From Psychrobacter sp. NG254 (GTDB lineage Bacteria > Pseudomonadota > Gammaproteobacteria > Pseudomonadales > Moraxellaceae), in NCBI RefSeq assembly GCF_015277735.1, contig NZ_JADHDA010000003.1, positions 1 through 64,000 on the forward strand: a stretch of 64,000 bases of DNA. Reading direction: 5' to 3'. The number at the start of each line of letters is the position of its first letter. The stretch's first letter is position 1. The notes under the pieces were generated by a model. The model did no database searches, was not told where the DNA came from, and saw only the letters and a program-made list of their open reading frames with translations. Of this stretch, positions 47,349 through 57,395 are shown in pieces. Position numbers and translations under genes: made by a program.

Positions 47349-47930
47349 ATGAATACAGTAATTAAAGAAAGCCAAGTAACGCAATCCTCATTAATGAAAC
47401 ATAAATCTAAAGAATCATTCACCTCTACGGCAGCAAACTTAACTGACATGCAGCAATCTTTTAGAGATGCGATGAGTAATTTGGCTGCCGCCGTCAACAT
47501 TATCACCACTGAGGGTCCAGCAGGGCGGGCAGGATTTACCGCCTCTGCTGTGTGTAGTGTCACTGACTCACCACCAACCCTATTGGTGTGTTTAAACAGA
47601 AGCGCTTCTGTATACCATTTTTTTAAAGAAAACATGGTGCTATGCGTCAATACACTTGCTCTTGAACATAAAGATTTAAGCGGTGTGTTCGGGGGTAAAA
47701 AATCTCTGGAAGAAAGGTTCGAACAAGGCAGTTGGTCTACGCTGTCGACAGGATCGCCTGTACTAGAAGATGCCAGTATCTCTTTTGATTGCAAGATCAA
47801 ACTCATTAGCTCGGTGGGAACTCACGATATTCTTATTTGTGAAGTATTGGATATCAAACACAAGCCTGATTGCGAAAGTCTCATCTATTTCAATCGAGAC
47901 TATCATCAATTAAGTAAGTGCACGAACTAA
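47349..47930 (+). CDS. rutF: FMN reductase RutF
   Basis: 193 residues; flavin-reductase-like split barrel with [40 protein letters not shown] and [15 protein letters not shown], close to E. coli RutF. It reduces FMN with NADH for RutA. An extra N-terminal stretch of about 35 residues precedes the fold. AAGGAA lies before the ATG. The order differs from E. coli (rutABCDEFG): here rutF follows rutC and rutD/rutE are moved to the end. Confidence 0.94.
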   Translation: MNTVIKESQVTQSSLMKHKSKESFTSTAANLTDMQQSFRDAMSNLAAAVNIITTEGPAGRAGFTASAVCSVTDSPPTLLVCLNRSASVYHFFKENMVLCVNTLALEHKDLSGVFGGKKSLEERFEQGSWSTLSTGSPVLEDASISFDCKIKLISSVGTHDILICEVLDIKHKPDCESLIYFNRDYHQLSKCTN

Positions 47931-47963
47931 GTAACATCCCTCTACTTTTTAAGGATATTGAAA

Positions 47964-49322
47964 ATGGATAAATGGTTTGTTAAATGGCGTCCCTATACTG
48001 GAAACCTAGAAACGACGCCGGTAGGTATCAATGAGTATCTACCAATGGGTAAAAGTGTGGTGTTAGGCGCACAGCACTCATTCGCAATGTTCGGTGCGAC
48101 AATCTTAGCTCCCTTACTGATGGGCTTTGATCCTAGCTTAACCATGCTTATTACTGGTATAGGTACGATACTTTTCTTTCTCATTACTGGCGGTCACGTA
48201 CCAAGCTATTTAGGCTCTAGCTTTGCATTTATCGGGGCGGTAGCAGCAGTAACAGGCTATAGCGGCACTGGTATTAATCCAAATATTGGCATTGCGCTTG
48301 GGGGCACACTGGTCTGCGGGGTCTTATACGCATTGATGGGTCTGCTGGTGATGAAGACAGGTGCAGGATGGATTGAGAATTTGATGCCACCTGTGGTCAC
48401 TGGATCCATTGTGATGATTATCGGGTTGAACCTAGCGCCTGTCACCATACAAAGCGTCATCGGCAGTAGCTTTGATTCTTGGATGGCGTTGGTCACCGTG
48501 TTGTGTATCTGTTCGGTCGCCGTATTTACCAGAGGGATGGTCAGACGCTTGCTACTGTTAATAGGACTGGTCGCTGCCTATTTTATTTATTTCCTATTAA
48601 CGAATGTGATGGGCATGGGCAAACCTATCGATTTTAGTCCAATTGCGAATGCTGCTTGGTTCGGTCTGCCAACACTGTATTCTCCTGTCTTTGAGACCAG
48701 TGCCATATTAGTCATCGCACCCGTATTTATCATCTTGATCGCTGAAAACCTTGGGCATTTCAAAGCAGTAGAGGCCATGACTGGCAAAAGCATCTCACCT
48801 TATATGGGTAGAGCGTTCTTTGCTGACGGCCTTTGTACCACGCTTTCGGCTTCGGTAGGCGGCACTGGTATGACGACTTATGCAGAAAACATCGGCGTCA
48901 TGGCAGCGACCAAAATTTACTCTACAGTTGTCTTTGTCATAGCAGGTGTCTTCGCCATTCTATTGGGCTTATCCCCTAAGTTTGGCACCTTGATCAGTAC
49001 CATTCCTGTAGCCATTTTGACAGGTGCTTCAATCGTTGTCTTTGGTTTAATCACGATTGCTGGCGCGCGTATTTGGATGAATGCAAAAATTGATTTTAGC
49101 AAGAATGGCAATATGTTGGTAGCCGCCGTTCCAGTCATCCTAGGCACTGGCAACTATTCACTAAACATTGCGGGCTTCGATTTGGGTGGTATCGGTACCG
49201 CTACTTTTTTAGCCATTCTTATGAACCTCGCTTTCAATTTTAAAAACAAACAAAAAGAGATGAGCGTGACCACTGAGAGAGAAATCGCTACATCAGAACC
49301 GCTCTTGAAGCTCAATCCATAA
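47964..49322 (+). CDS. rutG: Uracil/pyrimidine permease RutG
   Basis: 452 residues, NCS2/NAT family with about fourteen membrane segments. Signature pieces: VVLGAQHSFAMFGATILAPLL at the start, the GHVPSYLGSSFAFIG substrate region, the Glu in IAENLGHFKAVEAM, and GTGMTTYAENIGVMA. AAGGA eight bases upstream supports the ATG; an in-frame TTG two codons earlier is less likely. It brings in uracil or thymine for the pathway. Confidence 0.94.
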   Translation: MDKWFVKWRPYTGNLETTPVGINEYLPMGKSVVLGAQHSFAMFGATILAPLLMGFDPSLTMLITGIGTILFFLITGGHVPSYLGSSFAFIGAVAAVTGYSGTGINPNIGIALGGTLVCGVLYALMGLLVMKTGAGWIENLMPPVVTGSIVMIIGLNLAPVTIQSVIGSSFDSWMALVTVLCICSVAVFTRGMVRRLLLLIGLVAAYFIYFLLTNVMGMGKPIDFSPIANAAWFGLPTLYSPVFETSAILVIAPVFIILIAENLGHFKAVEAMTGKSISPYMGRAFFADGLCTTLSASVGGTGMTTYAENIGVMAATKIYSTVVFVIAGVFAILLGLSPKFGTLISTIPVAILTGASIVVFGLITIAGARIWMNAKIDFSKNGNMLVAAVPVILGTGNYSLNIAGFDLGGIGTATFLAILMNLAFNFKNKQKEMSVTTEREIATSEPLLKLNP

Positions 49323-49361
49323 AATTAAACCCTATTTGATATTACCTTAAGGAATCGTGTC

Positions 49362-50861
49362 ATGACTGCAGAACTACGCAACGTACAACAATTGATAAAC
49401 GGCGAATTTACTGAATCGACTACTACAGAATGGATTGATATCACCAATCCAGCCACTCAAGAAGTTATCGCCAAGGTACCACAATCAACACCTGAGGAGA
49501 TTGATCAAGCCATCAAAATGGCCGCTGAGGCTTTTAAGAGCTGGCGTATCACACCCATCAGCAAACGAGCCCGTGTTTTTCTAAAGTATCAACAACTGAT
49601 ACGTGAACATATGGATGAGCTGGCGGCGCTATTGACTGAAGAACAAGGCAAAACGCTGGCAGATGCTAGAGGCGATGTGTTTAGAGGTCTTGAGGTCGTA
49701 GAACACGCATCAGGTATCGGCAACTTGCAACAAGGGGGCTACATTGAAAACGTCGCCAGTAGTGTGGATATGTATACCGTTCAGCAGCCAATAGGTGTCT
49801 GTGCAGGTATTACTCCCTTTAATTTCCCTGCCATGATACCGCTATGGATGTTTCCAATGGCCATCGCCACAGGCAACACGTTCATCTTAAAACCCTCTGA
49901 ACAAAACCCAATCGTTACCATGAGATTGGTCGAGTTGGCGCTTGAGGCAGGTATACCAAAAGGGGTATTAAATGTGGTTCATGGTGGTAAAGATACGGTG
50001 GATGCGCTGTGCGATCACCCTGACATAAAAGCGATATCTTTCGTTGGTTCAACAGCAGTGGGTAAGCATGTCTATGATCGTGCAGGTCAGGCTGGCAAAC
50101 GTGTGCAATGTATGATGGGTGCGAAAAACCATGCTGTTATCATGCCTGATGCCAATAAAGAACAAAGTCTGAATCAATTAGCAGGCGCAGCATTTGGTGC
50201 AGCGGGTCAGCGATGCATGGCACTGTCTGTCGTGGTATTGGTTGGGGAATCTAAACAGTGGGTTGATGAGATTGTAGAAAAATCAGCACAGCTAGTCGTT
50301 GCCGCTGGCAAGGATGACAAAGACTTAGGTCCTCTAATATCTAAGCAAGCCAAAGCCCGTGTCGAGCGCTTAATTCAAGCCGGCATAGACGAAGGGGCAC
50401 ATCTCAGACTAGATGGTCGCGGTTGTCAGGTGGCAGGTTATGAAAACGGCAACTTTGTTGGCCCAACTATTTTGGACAATGTAACAACGGATATGAGCTG
50501 CTATACCGAAGAGATCTTTGGTCCTGTCTTGTGCATTATGTATGCCGACACGCTTGAGGAAGCCATTGAGATTATCAATACCAATCCGAATGGCAATGGC
50601 ACTGCCATTTTTACCCAGTCTGGCGCCCATGCACATAAGTTCCAACAAGATATCGATGTTGGACAAGTTGGTATTAATTTACCAATTCCAGTACCGCTAC
50701 CGATGTTTTCGTTTACAGGGTCTAGAGCGAGTAAGCTCGGTGACTTAGGTCCTTATGGTAAGCAAGCGGTGCAGTTTTATACACAGACTAAAACGGTGAT
50801 ATCACGCTGGTTTGATGAGGATGCGAGTGAAGGCGTAAATACTACTATTTCTATGAAGTAG
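49362..50861 (+). CDS. mmsA: CoA-acylating (methyl)malonate-semialdehyde dehydrogenase
   Basis: 499 residues of the aldehyde dehydrogenase superfamily, MmsA/IolA type: [56 protein letters not shown] and catalytic Cys in [13 protein letters not shown]. It converts malonate semialdehyde (from uracil) or methylmalonate semialdehyde (from thymine) to acetyl-CoA or propionyl-CoA and CO2. It is absent from the E. coli rut operon, which only reduces the semialdehyde. AAGGAA precedes the ATG; 39 bases after rutG, so co-transcribed. Confidence 0.93.
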   Translation: MTAELRNVQQLINGEFTESTTTEWIDITNPATQEVIAKVPQSTPEEIDQAIKMAAEAFKSWRITPISKRARVFLKYQQLIREHMDELAALLTEEQGKTLADARGDVFRGLEVVEHASGIGNLQQGGYIENVASSVDMYTVQQPIGVCAGITPFNFPAMIPLWMFPMAIATGNTFILKPSEQNPIVTMRLVELALEAGIPKGVLNVVHGGKDTVDALCDHPDIKAISFVGSTAVGKHVYDRAGQAGKRVQCMMGAKNHAVIMPDANKEQSLNQLAGAAFGAAGQRCMALSVVVLVGESKQWVDEIVEKSAQLVVAAGKDDKDLGPLISKQAKARVERLIQAGIDEGAHLRLDGRGCQVAGYENGNFVGPTILDNVTTDMSCYTEEIFGPVLCIMYADTLEEAIEIINTNPNGNGTAIFTQSGAHAHKFQQDIDVGQVGINLPIPVPLPMFSFTGSRASKLGDLGPYGKQAVQFYTQTKTVISRWFDEDASEGVNTTISMK

Positions 50862-50970
50862 CTATACGGCAGTATCAAACGTAGGACGTTATGTAGAGCG
50901 TGTGATTAATTGACAATAGGCTCTACATAACAACATACAAAAGCAAATATAAATGCAAATGGTGGATTTT

Positions 50971-51678
50971 ATGAATATCAATACAATACCAGAAATCATT
51001 GAAGATATTAAAGCAGGCAAGATGGTTATAATCATGGATGATGAGGATCGGGAAAATGAAGGTGACCTGATTATGGCAGCCAGTTTGGCCAAACCTGATG
51101 ATATTAATTTTATGATTACACATGCCAGAGGTTTGGTTTGTTTGACCTTGACTTCCGAGCGTTGCAAAAAATTAAAACTACCTCTGATGTGCAAAGACAA
51201 CCAAGCACCTTACAGTACAAATTTCACCGTTTCCATTGATGCAGCAAAAGGCGTAAGTACCGGTATATCAACGGCAGACAGAGCTCAGACTATCAGAACT
51301 GCCGTGTCTCAAGACGTTACCTTTGATGATGTTGTAACCCCAGGTCATATTTTTCCATTAGTGGCTAAAGAAGGTGGTGTTCTAGAGCGCGCTGGTCACA
51401 CGGAGGCAGGTTGTGACCTAACGAGACTGGCTGGCTTGGAGCCTGCTGCAGTTATTGTAGAGATTATCAACCAAGATGGTGAAATGGCTCGTAGAAATGA
51501 TCTGATGAAATTTGCCGATATTCATAATTTAAAGGTCGGCACCATAGACGCGTTAATCAAATATATTAAGTCTCAAGAGGCTGTCGAAAGTAAAGATGAA
51601 AGCGAAGTCGAAAACTTCGAAGAAACCGTAGTATATGAATATGATGAAAGCGATGAGCGTACCGTTGAATTGATTTAG
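50971..51678 (+). CDS. ribB: 3,4-dihydroxy-2-butanone-4-phosphate synthase with acidic tail
   Basis: 235 residues from the ATG that follows GGTGGA; an in-frame ATG six codons upstream is less supported. DHBP synthase motifs are intact: [51 protein letters not shown] and the late [12 protein letters not shown]. It makes the four-carbon precursor of riboflavin from ribulose-5-phosphate. No GTP-cyclohydrolase II domain is fused. The last 35 residues are strongly acidic and beyond the usual end. Its place between mmsA and rutD suggests it supplies FMN to RutA/RutF. Confidence 0.92.
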   Translation: MNINTIPEIIEDIKAGKMVIIMDDEDRENEGDLIMAASLAKPDDINFMITHARGLVCLTLTSERCKKLKLPLMCKDNQAPYSTNFTVSIDAAKGVSTGISTADRAQTIRTAVSQDVTFDDVVTPGHIFPLVAKEGGVLERAGHTEAGCDLTRLAGLEPAAVIVEIINQDGEMARRNDLMKFADIHNLKVGTIDALIKYIKSQEAVESKDESEVENFEETVVYEYDESDERTVELI

Positions 51679-51759
51679 TCAGTTTAATTTAACTTGATTT
51701 TATAAGCTATTAGATACTTTTACCGCAATTTGAAATTTACTAAAATTGGATGAAACCCT

Positions 51760-52536
51760 ATGTTAGTTAAAAAATATCCTTGTAAGAACGACACGACAGA
51801 AACGATCGTATTTAGTTCAGGTTTAGGCGGGCATGCTGATTTTTGGTTACCTCAAATTGAGAGTTTTACCGAGCATTATAATGTTATTTGCTACGAACAA
51901 GAGGGGGTAACGCCTGATAGCGATATCTTACCCGACAGCTATTCTATGCAAGATTTAGCAGAACAATTAATTGAAATTTTGAAAAAAGAAGGTCTATCTA
52001 ACTGTCATTTCGTCGGTCACGCACTTGGCGGATTTATCGGTATGGAAGTCGCTTATAAAGCGCCAGAGTTGTTAGATAAACTGGCTATCTTAAATGGGTG
52101 GGAAAGCCTCGATCCTCATACTATTAAATGTTTTAGCATGCGACAAAGCTTGATAGAAAACACAGGTATAGAAGCCTTTGTACGTGCCCAAGCGATATTC
52201 TTGTACCCGCCTATATGGATCTCAGACAACATAGAAGCACTCACACAAAAAGAAGATAAAGCAATTGCTAACTTTGCTCCCGTTAAGAATGTCTTGACGA
52301 GATTAAAAGCTTTACAAGCTTATCAGCCCCTGATAAACGCTAAGTATATCAAAAACAAAACGTTGGTTTTAAGCAATCTCGATGATGTGTTGGTGCCATG
52401 GCAACGTGGTTTGGCTTTGGCCAGTAGTATACAAAACGCACAGTTTGAGTTAATGGTGACGGGTGGACATGCCAGTACAATCACTGAGACCTGCTCAACC
52501 AACAGCAAAATCCTTCAATTCTTATCCAAAATCTAA
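51760..52536 (+). CDS. rutD: Aminoacrylate hydrolase RutD
   Basis: 258 residues, alpha/beta hydrolase with VFSSGLGGHADFWLPQ (oxyanion region), nucleophile-elbow region CHFVGHALGGFIGM and a C-terminal His in TGGHASTITE. The nucleophile position is Ala rather than Ser (GHALGG), as in RutD proteins, which are thought to speed spontaneous aminoacrylate hydrolysis. It yields malonic semialdehyde and the second ammonia. GGATGAAA lies before the ATG. Confidence 0.92.
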   Translation: MLVKKYPCKNDTTETIVFSSGLGGHADFWLPQIESFTEHYNVICYEQEGVTPDSDILPDSYSMQDLAEQLIEILKKEGLSNCHFVGHALGGFIGMEVAYKAPELLDKLAILNGWESLDPHTIKCFSMRQSLIENTGIEAFVRAQAIFLYPPIWISDNIEALTQKEDKAIANFAPVKNVLTRLKALQAYQPLINAKYIKNKTLVLSNLDDVLVPWQRGLALASSIQNAQFELMVTGGHASTITETCSTNSKILQFLSKI

Positions 52537-52554
52537 TATCAATTAGGACGTACT

Positions 52555-53151
52555 ATGACTGATTTCCTATCGTTATCTCCAGAAGGTCTTGATCAACTGT
52601 TTGGTAAGGCCAGATCCTTTAACGCTTGGCAACAAAAAGACGTGCCAGATGCACTACTTGAAGAGATATACCACTTAGTTAAAATGGCACCCACCTCGGC
52701 CAATTGTTCACCGGCACGGTTTGTATTTCTCAGATCTGATGACGCTAAAGCACGCTTAGAGCCAGCACTGTCATCAGGTAATATCGAAAAAACAATGACA
52801 GCACCTATTACAGTGATTGTCGCTCATGATAATGAATTTTATGAGCAACTTCCTAAATTGTTTCCACATACGGATGCCAGATCATGGTTTAACTCTAGCC
52901 CTGAACTCATACAAGAAACGGCGTTTAGAAACAGTTCTATGCAAGCGGCTTATCTAATTTTGGCTTGTAGAGCCTTGGGTTTAGATACCGGCCCCATGTC
53001 TGGATTTAATAATGAACTGGTGGATAAAACCTTTCTTGAAGGTAGCAACTGGACCTCAAATCTACTGATTAATATAGGTTATGGCGAACCCGATCAATTA
53101 TATAGCCGTCTCCCAAGATTAGACTTTGATGAGGCTTGCCAGATCTTATAA
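52555..53151 (+). CDS. rutE: RutE, nitroreductase-family malonic semialdehyde reductase
   Basis: 198 residues, FMN-binding nitroreductase fold with [37 protein letters not shown], and [13 protein letters not shown] near the C-terminus, as in E. coli RutE. It reduces malonic semialdehyde to 3-hydroxypropionate. Last gene of the cluster, 18 bases after rutD. With mmsA present it is one of two competing outlets for the semialdehyde. Confidence 0.93.
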   Translation: MTDFLSLSPEGLDQLFGKARSFNAWQQKDVPDALLEEIYHLVKMAPTSANCSPARFVFLRSDDAKARLEPALSSGNIEKTMTAPITVIVAHDNEFYEQLPKLFPHTDARSWFNSSPELIQETAFRNSSMQAAYLILACRALGLDTGPMSGFNNELVDKTFLEGSNWTSNLLINIGYGEPDQLYSRLPRLDFDEACQIL

Positions 53152-53369
53152 GAAACCCCACTGGACTGTGTGATTTTGGGATAGGTTTAAGAGGCTTTTT
53201 AGGGTGGTTCCGTTGGGGTATGCCTAAAAAAAATCCCGCCAGTTGTCTGATTAAAATCTCCCAAGTTTAAGTCTACGGGATTGACAGCAAGGGTCACGAA
53301 AAGTACAAACTAGTAACTTCAATAATGCTTAGTAGTAAAAGCCTCCAATAGTTCTTGTTGTTACATAGA

Positions 53370-53402
53370 AAAATAGCCCATCTATTGTAGATGGGCTATT
53401 TT
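53370..53402. terminator. Bidirectional terminator between rutE and the Spy-like gene
   Basis: A perfect 15-bp stem (AAAATAGCCCATCTA / TAGATGGGCTATTTT) with a three-base loop and A/T ends, placed between convergent genes. Confidence 0.92.
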
Positions 53403-53439
53403 GTCACTTCTTTAGAGGGGTTACTTTAACTGTCTGGCA

Positions 53440-53778
53440 TTAATTTCCATGACCGCGATGCTCACCAGTGCCTTTGTGTTCAGCTTTCATTGTCTCTAAC
53501 TGCGAACGTTGCTGTGCTGTTAAGACCTTTGCAATCTCAGCTCGAGCCTGTTGGCGACCATCTTTGCCTTGGCTGCGATACTTATCATGAATAGATTTAA
53601 CTTGTGCTTGCTGTGTAGCGGTTAGATTAATTTTTGAAAGTGGTCCTTTGTGCGTACCGTCTTTATGTTGCATTTGTGCTGAATTTGGCGTGGCAGTATT
53701 GGTAGCGGCTGTTGCAGGAGCAATCATTGCTATACAAGTTGAAGCAGCTAATAGTGAGCCTAATAGTAATTTTTTCAT
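53440..53778 (-). CDS. Spy/CpxP-like periplasmic protein
   Basis: 112 residues with a cleavable signal peptide (ending PATAA). The mature part is helical and contains the LTxxQ motif twice (LTATQQAQV, LTAQQRSQL), the mark of Spy/CpxP-type periplasmic chaperones and stress sensors. The end is rich in His and Gly (GEHRGHGN), a possible metal-binding tail. AAAGGATAA is seen before the ATG. Its place next to the CusRS-like pair may reflect copper-stress control. Confidence 0.84.
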   Translation of the reverse strand: MKKLLLGSLLAASTCIAMIAPATAATNTATPNSAQMQHKDGTHKGPLSKINLTATQQAQVKSIHDKYRSQGKDGRQQARAEIAKVLTAQQRSQLETMKAEHKGTGEHRGHGN

Positions 53779-54535
53779 GGTGTTATCCTTTTTATATATC
53801 TTGGTTGAATAAACAAGTTTGCAAAATCATCTAACATTAGCGATTTCGATTAGATAAGGCGCCTCTCTATCAACCCCTTATCGACAACAAGAATGATAAG
53901 GGATTAAAACGTTGCGTAGTTTGATGAAATTTTAAGAAGGGTAACGACTTACGCTTATCTGCCTTTGTTTATTACAGCTTTGATAACACTGTATATTTAC
54001 TACCCTGCTGAAGCGCTATATATCTAAAAATATGCAAAGACTAGGGCGTGTCTTTAATTCAAAAATGGTGATAAAAATGAGATAAATTGCCGTCAAACAA
54101 GGAAAATAGCGCAGATAATATCGGGATATTAACCAGCTATTTGACGATGTTTGGCAAGATTTAGCCATTTTTAGCCCATTGAGATGACTATCGAGTGAAT
54201 TGAAGACACGCCCTAATCAAACTGGAATTAAAAATACTAGAGCTTTGGACTAGGTCTATTACCACTCATTAAAAGTGAACCAGTTGTTTTGAATCAATAG
54301 AACTGGCTCGTGATTGATGCTTATATAGCGCACCGATCACGAATATGTATGTGAAGTACACACTGTTATGTCAATAACTCAGACTATTGATATAAGCAGT
54401 CTAAAGCCGAAGATTCCAAGTCCTCACTAGGGTACCGTCATTATTCTCACAATATGAGTAGACCTAACTTAATATTCTGTTAATCCATCGATACTTATCG
54501 TTTCTAATCCCTAAGCTTTATAGTATGAGGAGGGG
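53779..54535. other. Intergenic region containing MITE copy 2
   Basis: 757 bases without a credible gene. It holds an inverted repeat CCCTTATC-N12-GATAAGGG at 53875-53902 upstream of the Spy-like gene and the MITE-like element at 54044-54213. The remaining sequence to the histidine-kinase stop shows no clear terminator. Confidence 0.65.
54044..54213. mobile_element. MITE-like element, copy 2 (170 bp)
   Basis: Flanked by TA on both sides, with ends GGGCGTGTCTTTAATT and, reverse-complemented from the right, GGGCGTGTCTTCAATT. It aligns end to end without gaps to the reverse complement of 37711-37880, so the two copies lie in opposite orientation. No open frame of significance. Confidence 0.82.
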
Positions 54536-56086
54536 TTAATACTTGGCCATCAACAACTCTACCTTAACCTCAAAACAATATTCCTCTTTGATAGTAATAC
54601 TGACTTTACCTTTATGGGCATTAGCGATAGCCTGCACGATAGACAATCCCAATCCTGTACCTGCGTACTGATGGCTAGTCTTATCATGACGATAAAATCG
54701 CTCGAATAACTGATCCGCTTGACTCTGATCTAACGGTTTGTCTAAACGATTGGTCATCGTTATTCTTAACCATGGCTGCTTTGAGGGTCGAACCTCGTTT
54801 TTAGCCATATTAATTGAGGTGGCTGAGGCGAGGACGGTGGCGGATATTAGGATAGTACTACCGCTAGCTGCGTAATGAATGGCATTTGACATCAGGTTGG
54901 CAAACAGCCGTTGCAATAAGCCTTCATCACCTAATACCTTTTCGAAATCACCTGATTTCTCAAAAGTTATCTCACGATCCTCGGCAATTATTTCATAATA
55001 GTCTATAAGCTTTGTGATTAAGCGGTCCGTATCCACGTGACTGATTTGCGAGTCACTTAACCCTTTTTGGGTTTTCGCCAGTAGCAGCATATTGTTTATC
55101 ATGGCTGACAGCTGCTCTAACGTGTCATGTTGATGATGCAGTTGCTCAATATATTCGTTGCCTTCTCTTGGCTTAGTTAACATGACCTGCGTTTGTGTAC
55201 TCAGCGTCGCTATTGGCGTACGTAGCTCATGAGCAATATTGTCTGAAAACCGTGACAAAGACTCAAAGTTACTTTCAAGCTTGACCATCATCGAATTATA
55301 AGACTCTGCTAATGGCCGCAGTTCTAACGGCATATCGCCAACCACAACTCTTTCGTCTAACCTTTGCAGGTTTATACCTTTCATTTTTTGGACGATAGTG
55401 GCTAAAGGCGCAAAACCCCAATACACACTCAACGCAGCTACTGAGACAAGCAACAATGTAATCGCGAACAAAATCATACTAAGCTGACGATTGAACTGTA
55501 ATAAATATTGATGATGCACATCGATAGGCAATGCGATAAGCGCAAGCATTTTGTCATCTTCAATGACCATCGCTCGATAGTATCGGCTGTTGACATTCAT
55601 CACGAACTGTTGCTTACCATTATCTTGTCTCAGTGAGGACAGATTAAACCCGTCTCCTAGCTCTTGAGCAAAATTGTTGGGGGTACTAGACAGTATCTGT
55701 CCTTCTTTATTGGCGATAACGGTTTTTAGATCGTAGTCTAACCAAGAAGAGTGCAGATGATCAGCTTCATCTGATACCACTGAAGTAGGCGTATTGATAT
55801 CAGGTTTCGCATCAGGTGCCGAGCTTAACGGCTGTTGGTTGTTTAGTAGCGTTTGAGAGCTTATTGGGGTTTGGGAGGCTATAGGGCTGTTAGGCTCTGC
55901 CACCTGCTTACGTAAGTTAAAAGCCGCATGAGTCATAATCTCAGCGTCCATCTGCTCAAAATGACCTTTAACAGAGTGCTGTATCCATATATAAATAATG
56001 ACCTGTGACACAACAACGAATATCGTGAGCAGCAACACAGTACGCCACAATAGTGGTAAGCGCCGATTATCCACCTTATATTTCAT
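54536..56086 (-). CDS. cusS: Heavy-metal sensor histidine kinase, CusS-like
   Basis: About 516 residues: a membrane helix at the N-terminus, a long periplasmic domain, a second helix, HAMP, HisKA with phospho-acceptor His in HELRTPIATLS, and HATPase with NLMSNAIHYA and GTGLGLSIV. The periplasmic part contains a Ser/Gln/Pro-rich low-complexity stretch of about 40 residues not typical of CusS. The chosen ATG begins one base after the regulator's stop; ATGs at 56107 and 56125 inside the regulator gene are possible. Copper or silver sensing is inferred from the divergent copper cluster. Confidence 0.88.
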   Translation of the reverse strand: MKYKVDNRRLPLLWRTVLLLTIFVVVSQVIIYIWIQHSVKGHFEQMDAEIMTHAAFNLRKQVAEPNSPIASQTPISSQTLLNNQQPLSSAPDAKPDINTPTSVVSDEADHLHSSWLDYDLKTVIANKEGQILSSTPNNFAQELGDGFNLSSLRQDNGKQQFVMNVNSRYYRAMVIEDDKMLALIALPIDVHHQYLLQFNRQLSMILFAITLLLVSVAALSVYWGFAPLATIVQKMKGINLQRLDERVVVGDMPLELRPLAESYNSMMVKLESNFESLSRFSDNIAHELRTPIATLSTQTQVMLTKPREGNEYIEQLHHQHDTLEQLSAMINNMLLLAKTQKGLSDSQISHVDTDRLITKLIDYYEIIAEDREITFEKSGDFEKVLGDEGLLQRLFANLMSNAIHYAASGSTILISATVLASATSINMAKNEVRPSKQPWLRITMTNRLDKPLDQSQADQLFERFYRHDKTSHQYAGTGLGLSIVQAIANAHKGKVSITIKEEYCFEVKVELLMAKY

Positions 56087-56087
56087 C

Positions 56088-56810
56088 TTAGATATTGCCG
56101 ACTTCATAAGATGGGTTGCTATCAAGCGCTGTATCGACAGCCTCTAACCGATAGCCCATACCGCGTACCGTATGAATCAGCTTCGCCTCATGATCATCAT
56201 CTATTTTTATACGCAGACGCCTTATCGCCACATCAATCACATTGGTATCGTTATCAAAATTCACATCCCATACTTGGGAGGCGATCACAGTGCGTGGTAG
56301 CACTTCACCTCGGCGCTCTAATAAAAACTGTAGTAAGGAAAACTCTTTTGCCGTGAGCTTAATAGGCTTGCCGCCTCTATGTACCGTGCGCTTGGCAATA
56401 TCCATCTTGAGATCCGCTATTTGCAGGATCGTACTTTGATAATCGGCTTGATTGGCGCGTCGTAATAGACTTTTTATTCTGACGATCAATTCTGCAAACG
56501 CAAAAGGCTTGGTCAAATAATCATCGCCACCAATCTCAATCCCTTTTATCTTGTCACTTAAGTCATCTTTTGCCGTTAGAAATAGCACAGGCGTATGCTT
56601 ACCCGCTGCTCGGTAATTGCGCACCAGCTCAAAGCCACTAACATCAGGCAGCATCACATCCATTAGGATCACGCTAAATTCTTCAGTCATCAATGCATGA
56701 TAGCCATCTAGACCGGTTAGGTGATGATCCACGATAAACCCAGCTTCGGTTAAGCCTTTTTTTATATACTCGCCAAGCTTCAACTCATCTTCTACCAGTA
56801 GGACTTTCAT
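56088..56810 (-). CDS. cusR: OmpR-family response regulator, CusR/CopR-like
   Basis: 240 residues. Receiver: acidic pair in LVEDE, phospho-acceptor Asp51 in MDVMLPD, Lys in DDYLTKPF. The DNA-binding domain includes LTAKEFSLLQFLLERRGEVLPR and TVRGMGYRLE, as in CusR/CopR/IrlR. It is divergent from the copper genes; box-like repeats in the 243-base gap and before the Met/His-rich gene are its likely sites. Confidence 0.9.
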   Translation of the reverse strand: MKVLLVEDELKLGEYIKKGLTEAGFIVDHHLTGLDGYHALMTEEFSVILMDVMLPDVSGFELVRNYRAAGKHTPVLFLTAKDDLSDKIKGIEIGGDDYLTKPFAFAELIVRIKSLLRRANQADYQSTILQIADLKMDIAKRTVHRGGKPIKLTAKEFSLLQFLLERRGEVLPRTVIASQVWDVNFDNDTNVIDVAIRRLRIKIDDDHEAKLIHTVRGMGYRLEAVDTALDSNPSYEVGNI

Positions 56811-56856
56811 TGGAATTTCTCAGTACGATTATGATTGTTTAACGTTCTAAGCAGCA

Positions 56857-56878
56857 CAGATGACAGCATTGACTGCTA
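56857..56878. promoter_or_regulatory. Possible CusR/CopR box in the divergent promoter
   Basis: AGATGACAGCATTG matches the left and central part of the box at 57396-57417 (about 15 of 22 positions overall). A small palindrome TGACA-N4-TGTCA follows at 56881-56894. Confidence 0.4.
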
Positions 56879-57053
56879 GCTGACAAAGATGTCATGTGCT
56901 CGTAATCAGATTGTCAGTCTTCATTTGCTAATCTATATGAATGAAACATAGGTGCTCGTTCCTAATATCTAGCGGCTATGAATTATTCTTACAGGTCATT
57001 AATTTAATGACCTAATAACTTAAACACCTAACAACTTGCAAAAGAGGTTTTAT

Positions 57054-57338
57054 ATGAAAATTCGCGATTCATTCAAAAAAGCAGTACTGCTATCAGTCTC
57101 GGTACTTATCGGCATTACCACTGCTAATGCGCATACTACTGATCTAAGCACTTCGATTATCAGTAGTTGCGACGCTGTGACTGACTTTGCAAAAAACTTG
57201 GATCATAATGATGCTCAGCTTTCTAGCACACAAATGAAAAGCTATATCGATGCGAGAGTGGCTTGTGAGATTGAACACAAAGATCAACATCTACAGTCTG
57301 AAAAATACTTCATAAACAAATATAGCAGTAATAAGTAA
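57054..57338 (+). CDS. Small periplasmic protein, unknown
   Basis: 94 residues from the ATG preceded by AGAGG; an in-frame TTG six codons upstream is unlikely. A signal peptide ends near TANA-HTTDL. The mature 70 residues are polar with two Cys (SSCDAV and VACEIE) that could pair in a helical hairpin. No family recognised. It is the first gene of the divergent copper cluster, so a copper-stress role is inferred only from position. Confidence 0.68.
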   Translation: MKIRDSFKKAVLLSVSVLIGITTANAHTTDLSTSIISSCDAVTDFAKNLDHNDAQLSSTQMKSYIDARVACEIEHKDQHLQSEKYFINKYSSNK

Positions 57339-57395
57339 TATCAGCCTTAATGTCATACTAAAGGATTGCTGACAACATTAAAAACCATAAATAGT

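Noticed and set aside
53223..53280. AATCCCG ... CGGGATT inverted repeat after rutE, considered as an insertion-sequence remnant
   Set aside because: Arms are only seven bases with a loop over 30 bases and no transposase fragment nearby.
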